Positions 25,200 through 36,854 of a stretch of 64,000 nucleotides of DNA are shown here, one piece after another. The notes below the pieces were generated by a model. The model did not search any database. It was not told the DNA's origin and saw nothing but the letters and a program-made list of their open reading frames with translations. The number at the start of each line of letters is the position of its first letter. The stretch's first letter is position 1. This DNA comes from Acinetobacter junii CIP 64.5 (GTDB lineage: Bacteria > Pseudomonadota > Gammaproteobacteria > Pseudomonadales > Moraxellaceae): contig NZ_KB849654.1 of assembly GCF_000368765.1 (NCBI RefSeq), forward strand, positions 648,043-712,042. The letters are read 5' to 3'. Both the position numbers and the translations under genes were made by a program.

Positions 25200-26860
25200 C
25201 TAGTTCTATAATTAATACCAAGTAAAGTGACTTTGGTATTTGTTTTAATATCTAAACCTGCGTACGGATTCAGTAAGATATTATCTACACCCGTTTTGTT
25301 CGCAAGGCTACTTGTATTGGCTGGAATATCATCACGACTACGTAAGAAACCAATAGATAAATCTAAATCTGTATCTTGATCAAAGCGATAGCCTACACCA
25401 AGCCCAAACAATTGTGCGTTGTTGATCGGAACCATTGTATTTCGTTTATCATCAGGAATTGAACTTGTCCGTGGTTCATAACCTATACGTAGCTTTAAAC
25501 GATCCGTGGCAGAATATTCAAAACCAATCCCCCAACGCCACGAAGATTGGAATTTTAAAGGTAATGCTAATGAACGATCAGTAACATCCCCAGATAATAA
25601 TTTCGCGACTTTTAATAATGATATTTGTCGATCAAATTCAAATTTAAACTTATCCCATGCAGAGAAATCAGTCCAACCAATATCGAAATTCATTTGTAAA
25701 TCTGGAAATATTTTGTACTTTATACCTGCTTTAAAATGCTGAGGATATTTAAAATCCATCGCAACAAGACCAGATTCGATATCTGGTACAAATCCAGGTA
25801 AACCCAAAATTGCAGCAAGAATTTGTCCTGTGGCTGAAGAATTTAGTCCAGCGATTAGCTCTTGAGAAGCATTCGCATTATTTATAAGATACTTACCTTT
25901 TAGACGCATTTTAGCCTCACTTTGGTAAACCATACCAAAACTAAAATCATCTGTAGGTTCCCATAGCACACCTAAATTATAGCTAGGACTCAAAGACTGT
26001 TCTAAGGATACATCTAAAGCACCCAATTTATTAAATGGATTAAGACCCTCTTGAGCATTACAAATACCAAATAACAGTAAGTCAGTAATAATATCGCCAT
26101 TGTCTTTAAATGGACCACAAACCACTTCATCTACCATACGCAACACACCAATCATTTCATTGGGGAAGCGTAAATCTGTCTTCATCGCAATCGCTTGATA
26201 AGACATACCAAAAGAGGCACCAATCGCTAAGTGATCATTCACCTGATATCCGAATGAAGGAGAAAGGTAGGTAATACGTTCTAAAGCAACTTGTTGTCCC
26301 ATGAAATTACTTGGATTTCCATCCTCTGCACCAAATCCAGCAACTAGCGGTGCGTAAACTGCTGTTGCATAGGTAACTTTAGAACCAGGTGGTTTATAAG
26401 CTATACCCGCTGTCGGAGCTGCTAAAGGAGCATTAGGACCTAGATCAACAATTTTTTTAAGTACCGGAACATAAATACTGGCATATTCTACGTCACCAGA
26501 AACAGTACCTTTAAAGTCTGTACAGATGCCCGTTTCAACTTCTGGACCATCATTACAAACCAATGGATCGTCAGAATAACCGAAAACATTATAACCAGCA
26601 GGTGCTGTATAATCTCTTTTAATAGCAAAGTTCGCAAGAATACCTTGAACATCAGTTTGCAAACCATCAATTTTAGCAAGCGCAGCTGGGTTAAAATGAA
26701 CGGCACTAATACCAGGTGGATCTGCGGTAACAGCATTTCCAAGTGATAAAGACCTAAGATCTACAGATAAGTCTTGACCCAACTGTGCATTAGTAAAATT
26801 CGAAAGTCCCGCGACTAGAATACCTATCGTTAAAGGACATAACTTAGGATATTTCACCAT
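25193..26860 (-). CDS. filD: FilD-like outer-membrane protein of the OmpP1/FadL/TodX family
   Basis: The 555-aa protein has a signal peptide (GILVAGLSNFTNAQ) and the FadL-family start: LSLGNAVTADPPGISAVHFNPAALAKIDGLQ, where NPA is the hallmark. The C-terminal half shows alternating beta strands ending in an aromatic (YRTRW), as in barrel proteins. FadL-type proteins take hydrophobic compounds across the outer membrane by lateral opening. Here it sits between two fil genes, suggesting lipid or hydrophobic-ligand handling. The ligand is unknown. The ATG has a GGAGA ribosome site six bases upstream. Confidence 0.88.
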   Translation of the reverse strand: MVKYPKLCPLTIGILVAGLSNFTNAQLGQDLSVDLRSLSLGNAVTADPPGISAVHFNPAALAKIDGLQTDVQGILANFAIKRDYTAPAGYNVFGYSDDPLVCNDGPEVETGICTDFKGTVSGDVEYASIYVPVLKKIVDLGPNAPLAAPTAGIAYKPPGSKVTYATAVYAPLVAGFGAEDGNPSNFMGQQVALERITYLSPSFGYQVNDHLAIGASFGMSYQAIAMKTDLRFPNEMIGVLRMVDEVVCGPFKDNGDIITDLLLFGICNAQEGLNPFNKLGALDVSLEQSLSPSYNLGVLWEPTDDFSFGMVYQSEAKMRLKGKYLINNANASQELIAGLNSSATGQILAAILGLPGFVPDIESGLVAMDFKYPQHFKAGIKYKIFPDLQMNFDIGWTDFSAWDKFKFEFDRQISLLKVAKLLSGDVTDRSLALPLKFQSSWRWGIGFEYSATDRLKLRIGYEPRTSSIPDDKRNTMVPINNAQLFGLGVGYRFDQDTDLDLSIGFLRSRDDIPANTSSLANKTGVDNILLNPYAGLDIKTNTKVTLLGINYRTRW

Positions 26861-26869
26861 TGTCTCTCC

Positions 26870-27991
26870 TTAACGTAGTTTTTTACCAAAACCAATAATA
26901 TCTAATGGGAATGAAAGTCCTAATGAAACATCTGGTGCATCTTCTGTTAAACCAATTCCAACAGTTCCATTCACGATTGTTTCTGGAGATACACGTACAC
27001 CTAAAGCAAAAGAAAGAGTAGCACTACTTTGATCAGCAGATTTAAAACTTTCACCTTCGCTAAAATAAAATTTAGCACCAGTATTAAAGCTTTGTTGGTA
27101 AGACATCGTTAAAGATACGTCGTAATTGAACGAGTATGCAAAACCAAAAGCGAATCCACCGCTTAAACCTGGGTCAAAACTTTCTAGAGTTCTTTGATTA
27201 CCACGCAATTGGTTTAAACCTGTCTCTTTGAGACCATAATTAGCAGAAACTGATGTAAATAAAACAACTGGATCAATATATTTACGAGTACTAGCACCAA
27301 CACCTACTGAATAGTAGCCTTTACCAGTTGATAGTTCATCGATCCCTATCTCATAAGGACTATCACCTGTTTTGGTTGATAGGCTACCAAATAAAACCAA
27401 AGGGAGTCGCCCTTGTTTAAGTGGAAAAGGCTCCCAACGTGCTCCAAAGGATAAATCCCCTAAGCCTGCTGCAGTTTCATCTTGTAATAGCTCTTTTTTT
27501 GCAATAAATGGAACAGTTGCAGATAATGTTAAGTTATCTAATAAGCCATATTGAACTGTAAAAGTATTGGTTAATGTATGGTTTGCATCTTCTTCAACAC
27601 GAAGCCGAGCTAAAGTACTCGTACTATCATCAGTCGCTAAGTCAAGGCGACTATCGCGATAATAGGTATAGTCAATATCATAATAAGATGAGAAAACACC
27701 TTTTTTGATTAAAGAATATTGACGTTCATTTGAAGTGAATACTTCTTGTAAATTAGTTTCCTTAGTCGCATCACCTTCTTGCTTCTGCAAAGCATTTGCA
27801 GCTTCACTTGCATCATTTGCAGAAGTGGTAGATGTAGCTTCAGCTACAACTGGTGTACTTTGTGTTGCCGACTCATTGATTTGAGTCTGTTCTACATTCG
27901 CAACTTCAGTTTGGTCTTCAGCATAAAGGGTCGTCGCTATAGCACTTAAACTTAATGCTAATACACTCACATTCATCCATTGATTGTTCAT
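26870..27991 (-). CDS. filC: FilC-like predicted outer-membrane barrel protein
   Basis: The 373-aa protein has a signal peptide ending near TLYA (residue 24). A Thr/Ala/Gln/Glu-rich linker covers about residues 25-85, then come repeated amphipathic strands (NTFTVQYGLLDNLTLSATVPF, GDLSFGARWEPF, FALGVRVSPETIVNGTVGIGL). The pattern resembles the phenol-degradation meta-pathway (MetA) family of outer-membrane proteins. No catalytic motif was seen. It is placed nine bases before the FilD-like gene, in one operon. The name follows operon order from memory of Acinetobacter annotation. Confidence 0.75.
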   Translation of the reverse strand: MNNQWMNVSVLALSLSAIATTLYAEDQTEVANVEQTQINESATQSTPVVAEATSTTSANDASEAANALQKQEGDATKETNLQEVFTSNERQYSLIKKGVFSSYYDIDYTYYRDSRLDLATDDSTSTLARLRVEEDANHTLTNTFTVQYGLLDNLTLSATVPFIAKKELLQDETAAGLGDLSFGARWEPFPLKQGRLPLVLFGSLSTKTGDSPYEIGIDELSTGKGYYSVGVGASTRKYIDPVVLFTSVSANYGLKETGLNQLRGNQRTLESFDPGLSGGFAFGFAYSFNYDVSLTMSYQQSFNTGAKFYFSEGESFKSADQSSATLSFALGVRVSPETIVNGTVGIGLTEDAPDVSLGLSFPLDIIGFGKKLR

Positions 27992-28022
27992 TATGACATC
28001 CTACATCTATTAAATTCTGAGA

Positions 28023-28856
28023 TTATTTACGCTTATAGTACATACGCATGTATGTAGTGATCGGTTTATTGTAGTTCTCTGAGTTTGGATCAGCATCAAG
28101 TACCCTACGCATTGTAGAGGCTTTATCAGCAAGTTTCTCAAACTTTTGCGTAGGGAATTGAATTTCAGCCAAAGCATATCGATTGACTGTAGCATCATCT
28201 ACGTGGCGCATGTCTTCATCTTTTAATGCCAATAGATTTTTGCGATATTGCTCAGGAACATCTACGATAAACAAAGTATTATTGTCCCAAATTTCTCGAA
28301 ATCGAGTTTCATCAAAACTTATATTTCCAAGAGCTGGATCTGCAAGATACACGCGCCCATCTTTATAAGCTTTATAAACAACAAAATGTTTAAATCCTGC
28401 ATAAGTTATCGGGACAATAGCTGGTTGCTTTAAAGCTGCTAAATCAGAGAATTCGCCACGATATCCGCCACTATTTAGACCTAATGCTGTTACAAATCGC
28501 TTCATATCTAAAAGAGAGAAACTTCTTCTTTCAATGATTCGTTGATATTCACCGTACTGAAGCAAGCCACTCATCGTTTGCTGTTCAGTTAGCTTTAAAC
28601 CACCGTATCCATTTAAAAGTGTCGTCAATGCCGCCGAACCACAACTATAGTCATATGCTTGACGTACGATGCCTCGAAACTGATCTTCAACTGCTGGTTT
28701 TATAACAACCGCTTCTCGATGATTACGAGTAAATGAAGAATTCCTAGAATCTAAAGTTTCAGTATAATAAACTGTTCCTTCAGGTTTTTTTTCTATTTCA
28801 AAGGCTTGCGTTGTAAAGTAATACATCAATGCAGAGCCTAGAGCTATCTCTAACAT
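28023..28856 (-). CDS. filB: FilB-like C39 family cysteine peptidase
   Basis: The 277-aa protein has a short N-terminal hydrophobic segment (residues 3-17) and a peptidase C39-like domain. The nucleophile Cys is in RQAYDYSCGSAALTTLL (about residue 71), His in FKHFVVYK (about 153) and Asp in LADPALG (about 169). C39 domains normally cut double-glycine leaders in bacteriocin exporters; here there is no ABC transporter, so a stand-alone periplasmic peptidase acting on a fil partner is more likely. That is inference. It is the first gene after the filA terminator. Confidence 0.85.
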   Translation of the reverse strand: MLEIALGSALMYYFTTQAFEIEKKPEGTVYYTETLDSRNSSFTRNHREAVVIKPAVEDQFRGIVRQAYDYSCGSAALTTLLNGYGGLKLTEQQTMSGLLQYGEYQRIIERRSFSLLDMKRFVTALGLNSGGYRGEFSDLAALKQPAIVPITYAGFKHFVVYKAYKDGRVYLADPALGNISFDETRFREIWDNNTLFIVDVPEQYRKNLLALKDEDMRHVDDATVNRYALAEIQFPTQKFEKLADKASTMRRVLDADPNSENYNKPITTYMRMYYKRK

Positions 28857-29143
28857 AATTCTCTTTTCTTAACAGCGGCATGATTTGCCTTATTCATTTT
28901 ATTCTTAGCGTCACTGACACTACTTCCCTGTGTGATGAAGATACCGTTTTTTATAAAAAAAAACAGCTTTTTTTTAGCTTTTTTTGATGAAATGTTATTT
29001 CTTTTACATATCTTCGTGTATTTCAAAGAAAATATGTAACGGCCTCACTTTCAAATAGAAAATTAATATCTAGCTTAAAACCACTTTCCTTCAAAGATTA
29101 AAAAAAGCGCAATAAATGCGCTTTTTTTAATCAACAAATCAAC
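28857..29143 (-). other. filA-filB intergenic region (about 290 bases)
   Basis: It contains the strong terminator at 29096-29132 and then AT-rich sequence with A8-9 and T7-8 tracts near 28950-28990, which may hold a separate filB promoter. No gene was seen. Confidence 0.55.
29096..29132. terminator. Strong intrinsic terminator between filA and filB
   Basis: A 16-bp stem (29096-29111 with 29117-29132) with GCGC core and A7/T7 flanks has loop ATAAA. It lies 12 bases after the filA stop, so most filA transcripts should end here. Confidence 0.85.
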
Positions 29144-30088
29144 TTAGTAACCAGCGATTGTAATCTTAGTTTGACCAAGTTTCAGACCTTGGACTTCTAC
29201 ATCACCAATTGAAGCATTTGTAGAACCAGTCGCAGCAGCACCTAAACGTACAGCTTTAACATATATATCATTACCAGCTGCGCTGTTGTTCGTAATTTCT
29301 AAACCAGTGCTTTTAACTGAGATACCTAAATCAACATCAATTGCACCGCCACCAGCACCACGAACATGTAAACCATCAAGATAGATCTGACCACCACCAG
29401 CAGCATCATTGATACCTAGGTTAGTGATGTTAAGACCGCTTAGAGAAGATTTAACAAGAACCATAGCACCTTGTGGAGTAGCACCTAATTGTACGTTAGC
29501 TGCAACTTTACCCATATCCAATGTTAAACCAGTAAGGATTTGGTTCTCAGTTCCTGTCGTGCCACGACGGATATTAGCAGAAGCTAAATCAGGAGCTGCA
29601 CCAGAAGCACCAATACTGATTGCACCCACTTTAACTCGAAGTGCTGCAACATTAGCACCGATATTTAGGAATGCGCCACCAGCTGCAGCATCACCAGCAT
29701 CAGTATCAATTTTTAAATTAAGCAGGTTAGTTGATAGAGTACCATCAAAGTTATCTGCACCAGCAGTTGCCTGAAGACCTAGACCATCAATATGAATTGC
29801 ACCCGGAGTTGCTTTACCACCTAAGTTCACACCATTAAACGCAGCAGTTGCAGCTAGACCGTCGTTATCATGTACGTATAAATCTTCAACCAAGATACCT
29901 TTTGTAACAGCTACAGGGGTTCCCATAAAGGTAGCCAAGTCTGCATTTACACCAGCACCAATACCAATATTGATACCATCTTGACCAGTAGCAGAGCTAA
30001 GTGCAGCATCATCCATCGCTTGCATAGCCATTGCATTTGCGCTAATCGCCATTGAAGAAACTAAAGCTAGTTTAGTAAACATTTTCAT
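29144..30088 (-). CDS. filA: FilA-like secreted protein
   Basis: The 314-aa protein (ATG at 30088, GGGAG eight bases upstream) has a signal peptide MKMFTKLALVSSMAISANAMA. The mature start MQAMDDAALSSATGQDGINIGIG is a pattern shared by a group of Acinetobacter and Pseudomonas surface proteins. The rest is low in charge, very rich in Ala, Gly, Asn and Asp, with quasi-repeats of beta strands (for example GLEITN, GLNITNLG, GLQATA), suggesting a beta-solenoid or polymerising subunit. It is first of the fil set and followed by a terminator, so it is probably made in excess. Function unproven. Confidence 0.8.
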   Translation of the reverse strand: MKMFTKLALVSSMAISANAMAMQAMDDAALSSATGQDGINIGIGAGVNADLATFMGTPVAVTKGILVEDLYVHDNDGLAATAAFNGVNLGGKATPGAIHIDGLGLQATAGADNFDGTLSTNLLNLKIDTDAGDAAAGGAFLNIGANVAALRVKVGAISIGASGAAPDLASANIRRGTTGTENQILTGLTLDMGKVAANVQLGATPQGAMVLVKSSLSGLNITNLGINDAAGGGQIYLDGLHVRGAGGGAIDVDLGISVKSTGLEITNNSAAGNDIYVKAVRLGAAATGSTNASIGDVEVQGLKLGQTKITIAGY

Positions 30089-30611
30089 TGAGCACTCTCC
30101 CAAGAGCATTTATTTTTTGACTTACACTACTCTAAACTGTCCACTGTTGTTTTTTTCTTAAATGACAACTTGAACTTCCGATCCTTGAGTAGTTCGCTTA
30201 GCAAGTACTAAATTACCTGTTTGTTATTTTATGTTCAACTCCTGTTAACCGCTTTTTAGTAATAAACCGATAAACGGCATAAAAAATACACTACTGCATT
30301 ACAACTCTTAGTCAGCAATAACATTGTGAATTATCTGTATATTTATAAGATCATTTTTTAAAAAACAAGTATACATTTCTCTCAGTTCTCCATTTATCTG
30401 AATGGATAAGATATTTACATAAATGTTAACAATGACACTTTTTGCCATTTTTATGAATTTAAATTACTGATAATGACAATTTTTATGAGATGAATCACAA
30501 ATACAGTTTAAATGATTTTCGAATTACAACCTGTTTTTGAAAAACTCCGATGATTTCTCACTATTGTAGTACAATTATTTCTTATGATTTGCATGTGTTA
30601 TTTTCAAGTTT
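30089..30611. other. Divergent control region between filA and pabB (about 520 bases)
   Basis: AT-rich, with no coding sequence. It must hold the promoters of filA (minus) and pabB (plus). I could not pick a single convincing -35/-10 pair or a named operator by eye. Confidence 0.5.
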
Positions 30612-31955
30612 ATGAGCCAGTTTAAGCAAAAACTCAATATTTCATCTCTATCAGTCTCTGAAATTCTATTTCAGTTGAGAGAGTTAATTGGTTTGGTTTA
30701 TTTGCATGATCAAAACTCACCTATTATTAGTTTTTTGCCAAAACATTATTTAATCTTCGAAAATTCAACATCAAGACAGTTCACTCAACTTGAGTTAAAC
30801 CAATACCATCAAATTACACATCCTTTATCGATCATCAATTTTGTTCAGTTTAGCAAAAATCCAATATCAACCATCGAATCCATTTCTTTTAAAGGTGGAT
30901 ACATCGGCTTTATAAGTTATGACTATTGTTCAAACTTATGCGTTAAAACTGCTATGCGCTCTCAACCCAGTCTTTTTCTAGGTGAATATTCAAGTTATCT
31001 TAAATATCATAATGGTGAATGGTATTTCTATGGCAATGAAAAAAAATCAGTAAACACCTATAATTATATTCTATCCCTTTTGTCTAAAAATAAATCAGAT
31101 CAACTTGAATCATTATCTTTACAGGATCAATGTACACCTCGTTGGTCTAAAACCAAGTATTTACAAGCATTTAGCAGAATTCAAGACTATATTAAAGCTG
31201 GTGATTGTTATCAAATAAATTTAACTCAAGAGTTTACAGCAAAAGCGAAAGGCTCCCTACTTAGTAAATCAAATGATTTTTGGCAATTAACTCATGCACC
31301 ATATGCAGGCTATGTAAAAATTAATGAATTCGAACTTTTAAGTTGTTCACCAGAGCTATTCATTGAATTTGATAATAAAAATAAAATTAAAACTCGACCA
31401 ATCAAAGGCACCATGCCAAGACACCAAGATCCTCAACAAGACCTTATTTCAAAAGAAAAGTTAACAAATTCAAAAAAAGATCAGGCTGAAAATGTGATGA
31501 TTGTGGATTTGCTAAGAAATGATTTAAGTGTGTATGCAGAAACTGGTTCAGTAAAAACAACAAAATTATTTGAAATTGAAAGTTTTAATCAAGTTCATCA
31601 TATGGTGAGTGAAATCACCGCGACATTAAAAGAAGAAGTTAATCCGATGCAAATGTTGCTATCAGCACTTCCAGGAGGCTCAATCACAGGGGCACCAAAG
31701 ATTCGCGCAATGCAAATTATCGATGAGCTTGAAGAATCTCCACGCGGTGCCTATTGCGGAAGTTTAGGATATTTTAATTACGATGGTACAGGTCGCTGGA
31801 ATATTTTAATTCGTAGTATTCAAAAAAATCAGGACAATCTTTCGATTTGGGCAGGTGGTGGAATTACTATCGCATCTGATGCGGAAGCCGAATACCAAGA
31901 ATGTTTTGATAAAGTTTCTGCCATGCTTGATCTACTCAATACATGGCAGAAATAA
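30612..31955 (+). CDS. pabB: Aminodeoxychorismate synthase component I PabB
   Basis: PabB aminates chorismate to 4-amino-4-deoxychorismate for folate synthesis, with ammonia from PabA. The 447-aa protein ends in the chorismate-binding domain: CYQINLTQEF, LLSCSPELF, RPIKGTMPR, ENVMIVDLLRNDLS and LPGGSITGAPKIRAMQIIDELE. Lys265 in PIKGT is the nucleophile that marks PabB; TrpE has PIAGT at this place. No glutaminase domain is fused. It converges with hisC, with only 17 bases between the stops and no visible terminator. Confidence 0.95.
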   Translation: MSQFKQKLNISSLSVSEILFQLRELIGLVYLHDQNSPIISFLPKHYLIFENSTSRQFTQLELNQYHQITHPLSIINFVQFSKNPISTIESISFKGGYIGFISYDYCSNLCVKTAMRSQPSLFLGEYSSYLKYHNGEWYFYGNEKKSVNTYNYILSLLSKNKSDQLESLSLQDQCTPRWSKTKYLQAFSRIQDYIKAGDCYQINLTQEFTAKAKGSLLSKSNDFWQLTHAPYAGYVKINEFELLSCSPELFIEFDNKNKIKTRPIKGTMPRHQDPQQDLISKEKLTNSKKDQAENVMIVDLLRNDLSVYAETGSVKTTKLFEIESFNQVHHMVSEITATLKEEVNPMQMLLSALPGGSITGAPKIRAMQIIDELEESPRGAYCGSLGYFNYDGTGRWNILIRSIQKNQDNLSIWAGGGITIASDAEAEYQECFDKVSAMLDLLNTWQK

Positions 31956-31972
31956 AATAAGCTACTTCAAAA

Positions 31973-33058
31973 TTAACTTATTAGCATTTTTAATGTATCA
32001 ACTAGGCGCTGATTTTGTTCATCAGTACCAATCGTGATACGCAAAAATTGATTAATTCTTGGTTTGTTGAAATAGCGAACAATAATACCTTGCTCACGCA
32101 ATTTTTCTGCAAGTTGTGCTGCATCGTGTAGGGAGTGTGTAGCAAAAATAAAGTTTGCTTTTGAAGGCAAAACATTAAAACCTAGCTCAGTTAGGTTAGC
32201 TACCAATTTTTCACGACTTGCAATGACTTTCTCACATTGCTCTTGAAAATAATCTTGATCTTCAAAAGATGCTACAGCTGCAGCAATTGCAAAACGGTCA
32301 ATTGGGTATGAATTGAAACTATTTTTAACCGCTTCAAGTGCAGCAATCAAATGGGCTTGTCCAATTGCAAATCCAACACGTAATCCAGCCAGTGAACGAG
32401 ATTTGGAGGTTGTTTGACATACAACCAAATTCTCATAACGACTTATAAGTTCAACCGCTGATTCTGCTCCGAAATCTACATAAGCTTCATCAATGACTAT
32501 CACACGATTTGGATTAGCTTTTAACAGTTGTTCAATTTTGTCCAAACCTAATGCAATACTCGTTGGTGCATTTGGATTGGTGATAATGATGCCACCATTT
32601 TCCTGTTCATAATCTGAAATATCTATTTCAAATTTTTCATTCAAAGGAATTTGCTTTGTTTGAACACCAAAAAATTGACTATAAACTGGATAAAAACTAT
32701 AGGTTATATCTGGATATAGAATTGGTTCTTGCTGAATGAAAAATGCTTTAAAAATATGAGCAAGCACTTCATCAGAACCATTTCCTACGAAGACTTGGCT
32801 AACGTCAACATTTTGTTGTTTAGCGATTGCTTGTTTTAAAACCGTAGCATCTGGATCAGGATATAAACGAAGGGCATCAGCTTGATGAGCCAAAACAGCT
32901 TGCACTGCATCAACCACTTTTGGTGATGGTGGATAAGGATTTTCGTTTGTATTCAGTTTCAATAAATTCTGTATTTTTGGTTGTTCACCAGGTACGTAAG
33001 GCTCTAAATCACGAACCTCAGGACTCCAAAAACGCATTTGTTCAATTGTAAATGCCAT
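31973..33058 (-). CDS. hisC: Histidinol-phosphate aminotransferase HisC
   Basis: HisC is a PLP enzyme that transfers the amino group from glutamate to imidazole acetol phosphate in histidine synthesis. PLP-binding features are [11 protein letters not shown] (N-terminus), [28 protein letters not shown] and the Schiff-base Lys in [15 protein letters not shown]. The ATG at 33058 is chosen with GAGAG eight bases upstream, rather than the upstream TTG. It is the last gene of the murA-his operon, behind a terminator-like hairpin. Confidence 0.96.
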   Translation of the reverse strand: MAFTIEQMRFWSPEVRDLEPYVPGEQPKIQNLLKLNTNENPYPPSPKVVDAVQAVLAHQADALRLYPDPDATVLKQAIAKQQNVDVSQVFVGNGSDEVLAHIFKAFFIQQEPILYPDITYSFYPVYSQFFGVQTKQIPLNEKFEIDISDYEQENGGIIITNPNAPTSIALGLDKIEQLLKANPNRVIVIDEAYVDFGAESAVELISRYENLVVCQTTSKSRSLAGLRVGFAIGQAHLIAALEAVKNSFNSYPIDRFAIAAAVASFEDQDYFQEQCEKVIASREKLVANLTELGFNVLPSKANFIFATHSLHDAAQLAEKLREQGIIVRYFNKPRINQFLRITIGTDEQNQRLVDTLKMLIS

Positions 33059-33085
33059 TTTATATACTCTCAAAACTCTCTAAAA

Positions 33086-33104
33086 AGGGGCTTTATCAGC
33101 CCCT
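33086..33104 (-). terminator. Terminator-like hairpin between hisD and hisC
   Basis: AGGGGCT (33086-33092) pairs perfectly with AGCCCCT (33098-33104) around a 5-base loop. On the minus strand TTTTTA follows. It would reduce or end transcription before hisC. Confidence 0.7.
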
Positions 33105-33119
33105 ATATTCGTGGGTTAG

Positions 33120-34409
33120 CTATTGATAACGATAACGAGCTGATCGAGCATGTGCATCGAGATTTTCTTCCACCGCCAATATGTCTGCTGCTTTTGCTAA
33201 GGTTTTGACACCTTCTTTTGAGCACATAATTAAGCTTGAGCGTTTTTGAAAATCATAGACACCAAGCGGTGAGGAAAAGCGAGCTGTACCAGATGTTGGT
33301 AGGACGTGATTAGGCCCCGCACAATAATCACCTATTGCTTCAGGAGTATAGCGCCCGATGAATATTGCGCCCGCATGACGTATTTCTTGACTCATCAACT
33401 CTGCATCATCTAGACATAACTCTAAATGCTCTGGAGCAACTTGGTTAATAAGATCAATTGCTTCTGCACGGTTCTTCACAAGTACTAATGCGCCACGATT
33501 TTCAATAGAAGTTCGAGCAATATCTGCCTTTGGCAGTTCGTTCAAATGCTTTTCAATTGCATTTTCCACAGCATTTAAAAGATTCTCATCAGGTGTAATG
33601 AAAATTGATTGGGCCACAGTATCATGCTCTGCCTGAGACAATACATCCATTGCTAACCATTCAGCATTATTTTCACCTTCAGCATAAACAAGAATTTCTG
33701 AAGGGCCTGCGATCATATCAATGCCTACTTGACCGAAAACTGCTCTTTTAGCTGCGGCAACAAAGCGATTACCTGGCCCTGTAATTTTATCTACAGCAGG
33801 TATTGTTTCAGTACCATAAGCCAAAGCTGCAACAGCTTGTGCACCACCTATTGTAAAAACTCGGCTCACACCCGCTAAATATGCTGCTGCTAATACCAAT
33901 GGATTAAGTTCACCATTGGGTGCAGGAACAACCATAATAATTTCAGGTACGCCAGCAACATGGGCTGGTAAAGCATTCATAAGTACAGACGATGGATAAG
34001 AGGCTAAACCACCAGGTACATAGATCCCAACACGATCAAGTGGAGTGACTTTTTGACCTAATGTATTTCCCAAATCATCAACATAAGTCCACCCTTCTTG
34101 CTTCTGAGCTTGATGAAATGAACGAATTCGTTTTGCTGCTAACTCAAGTGCATCACGAGTTTCAATGGTTAAACCCTCAAAAGCGGATTTGAGTTGTTCT
34201 TGGCTGAGCTCTAAGTCTGAGAATTGATGCGCAGGATGTCGATCGAACTGTTGCGTTAACTTAAGTACATGCTGATCACCTTGTTGACGAACATCGGCAA
34301 TAATTTGGTCTACGGTTTGTACTAATTGAGGATCATTTACAGTTTCAAATGCTAATAGTTCAGCAAATATCTGCTTAAAATTTTGATCCTGAGTCGATAA
34401 ACGTCGCAT
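33120..34409 (-). CDS. hisD: Histidinol dehydrogenase HisD
   Basis: HisD oxidises L-histidinol to histidine in two NAD-dependent steps with a zinc ion. Family motifs are [42 protein letters not shown] (the HisD signature, stated in parts), [18 protein letters not shown] and APEHLEL. The ATG at 34409 gives a 429-aa protein of normal length. It sits about 105 bases after hisG; the leader between them folds into a long hairpin ending eight bases before the ATG. Confidence 0.96.
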   Translation of the reverse strand: MRRLSTQDQNFKQIFAELLAFETVNDPQLVQTVDQIIADVRQQGDQHVLKLTQQFDRHPAHQFSDLELSQEQLKSAFEGLTIETRDALELAAKRIRSFHQAQKQEGWTYVDDLGNTLGQKVTPLDRVGIYVPGGLASYPSSVLMNALPAHVAGVPEIIMVVPAPNGELNPLVLAAAYLAGVSRVFTIGGAQAVAALAYGTETIPAVDKITGPGNRFVAAAKRAVFGQVGIDMIAGPSEILVYAEGENNAEWLAMDVLSQAEHDTVAQSIFITPDENLLNAVENAIEKHLNELPKADIARTSIENRGALVLVKNRAEAIDLINQVAPEHLELCLDDAELMSQEIRHAGAIFIGRYTPEAIGDYCAGPNHVLPTSGTARFSSPLGVYDFQKRSSLIMCSKEGVKTLAKAADILAVEENLDAHARSARYRYQ

Positions 34410-34416
34410 CAATTTA

Positions 34417-34471
34417 CCCACAAGGCGAAAAAGAGAAGAATAAGTTTACTCTTTTTCGAAGTCCTTGTGGG
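34417..34471 (-). promoter_or_regulatory. Long hairpin in the hisD leader
   Basis: CCCACAAGG (34417-34425) pairs with CCTTGTGGG (34463-34471), and the next ten bases (34426-34435) pair with 34449-34458, leaving a 4-base bulge and 13-base loop. There is no T-run, so it is not a terminator. Its base is seven bases from the hisD ATG and includes the only plausible ribosome site (GTGGG), so it may control hisD translation or protect RNA ends. Confidence 0.55.
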
Positions 34472-34515
34472 CATCATATCAACATCTATCACTCAGTTTT
34501 CATAGGAAATCACGT

Positions 34516-36461
<1,946 letters not shown>

Positions 36462-36713
36462 TTAAGCTCCGAAAAGGCTTGCTTTACGCCATTCGTCTTT
36501 AGTCATTGCACGAATAGTAACTGCGTGAACTTCACCACTCGCGATATAAGAATTAAGAGGTGCATATACGGCTTGTTGACGTGTAAGAGTTCTCTTTCCT
36601 TCAAATTGATCATCTACAATACGAAGGTCGAATTTTCCAGCTTGTCCACTCACTGCTACTTCTGCTTCAGGGAAAGCTTCTTTTAAAATTTGCGTGAGCT
36701 GTTCACTATTCAT
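36462..36713 (-). CDS. ibaG: BolA family iron metabolism protein IbaG
   Basis: This is an 83-aa BolA-fold protein that binds monothiol glutaredoxins and [2Fe-2S] clusters. The sequence EAEVAVSGQAGKFDLRIVDDQFEGKRTLTRQQAVYAPLNSYI, seen in parts, carries the BolA core; ASGEVHAVTIRAMTKDEW holds the conserved His near residue 66. The ATG at 36713 is chosen to give the usual IbaG length; codons upstream lack a ribosome site. It is first of the ibaG-murA-his operon. Confidence 0.93.
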   Translation of the reverse strand: MNSEQLTQILKEAFPEAEVAVSGQAGKFDLRIVDDQFEGKRTLTRQQAVYAPLNSYIASGEVHAVTIRAMTKDEWRKASLFGA

Positions 36714-36810
36714 TACAAGACCTCTTATACAGCCAATGGTGTAAAACCGCATATTTTACTATAACTTTTTCACATTATTCAGTAAGCAGTTTCTTTTTTT
36801 AAAAATAAAA

Positions 36811-36837
36811 AAAGAGGCTATCAAAACTAGCCTCTTT
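36811..36837. terminator. Intrinsic terminator downstream of hpf
   Basis: A 10-bp perfect stem AAAGAGGCTA/TAGCCTCTTT with a 7-base loop is flanked by A and T runs, between hpf and the ibaG promoter region. Confidence 0.78.
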
Positions 36838-36854
36838 CTTAAAAGCAATTTAAC

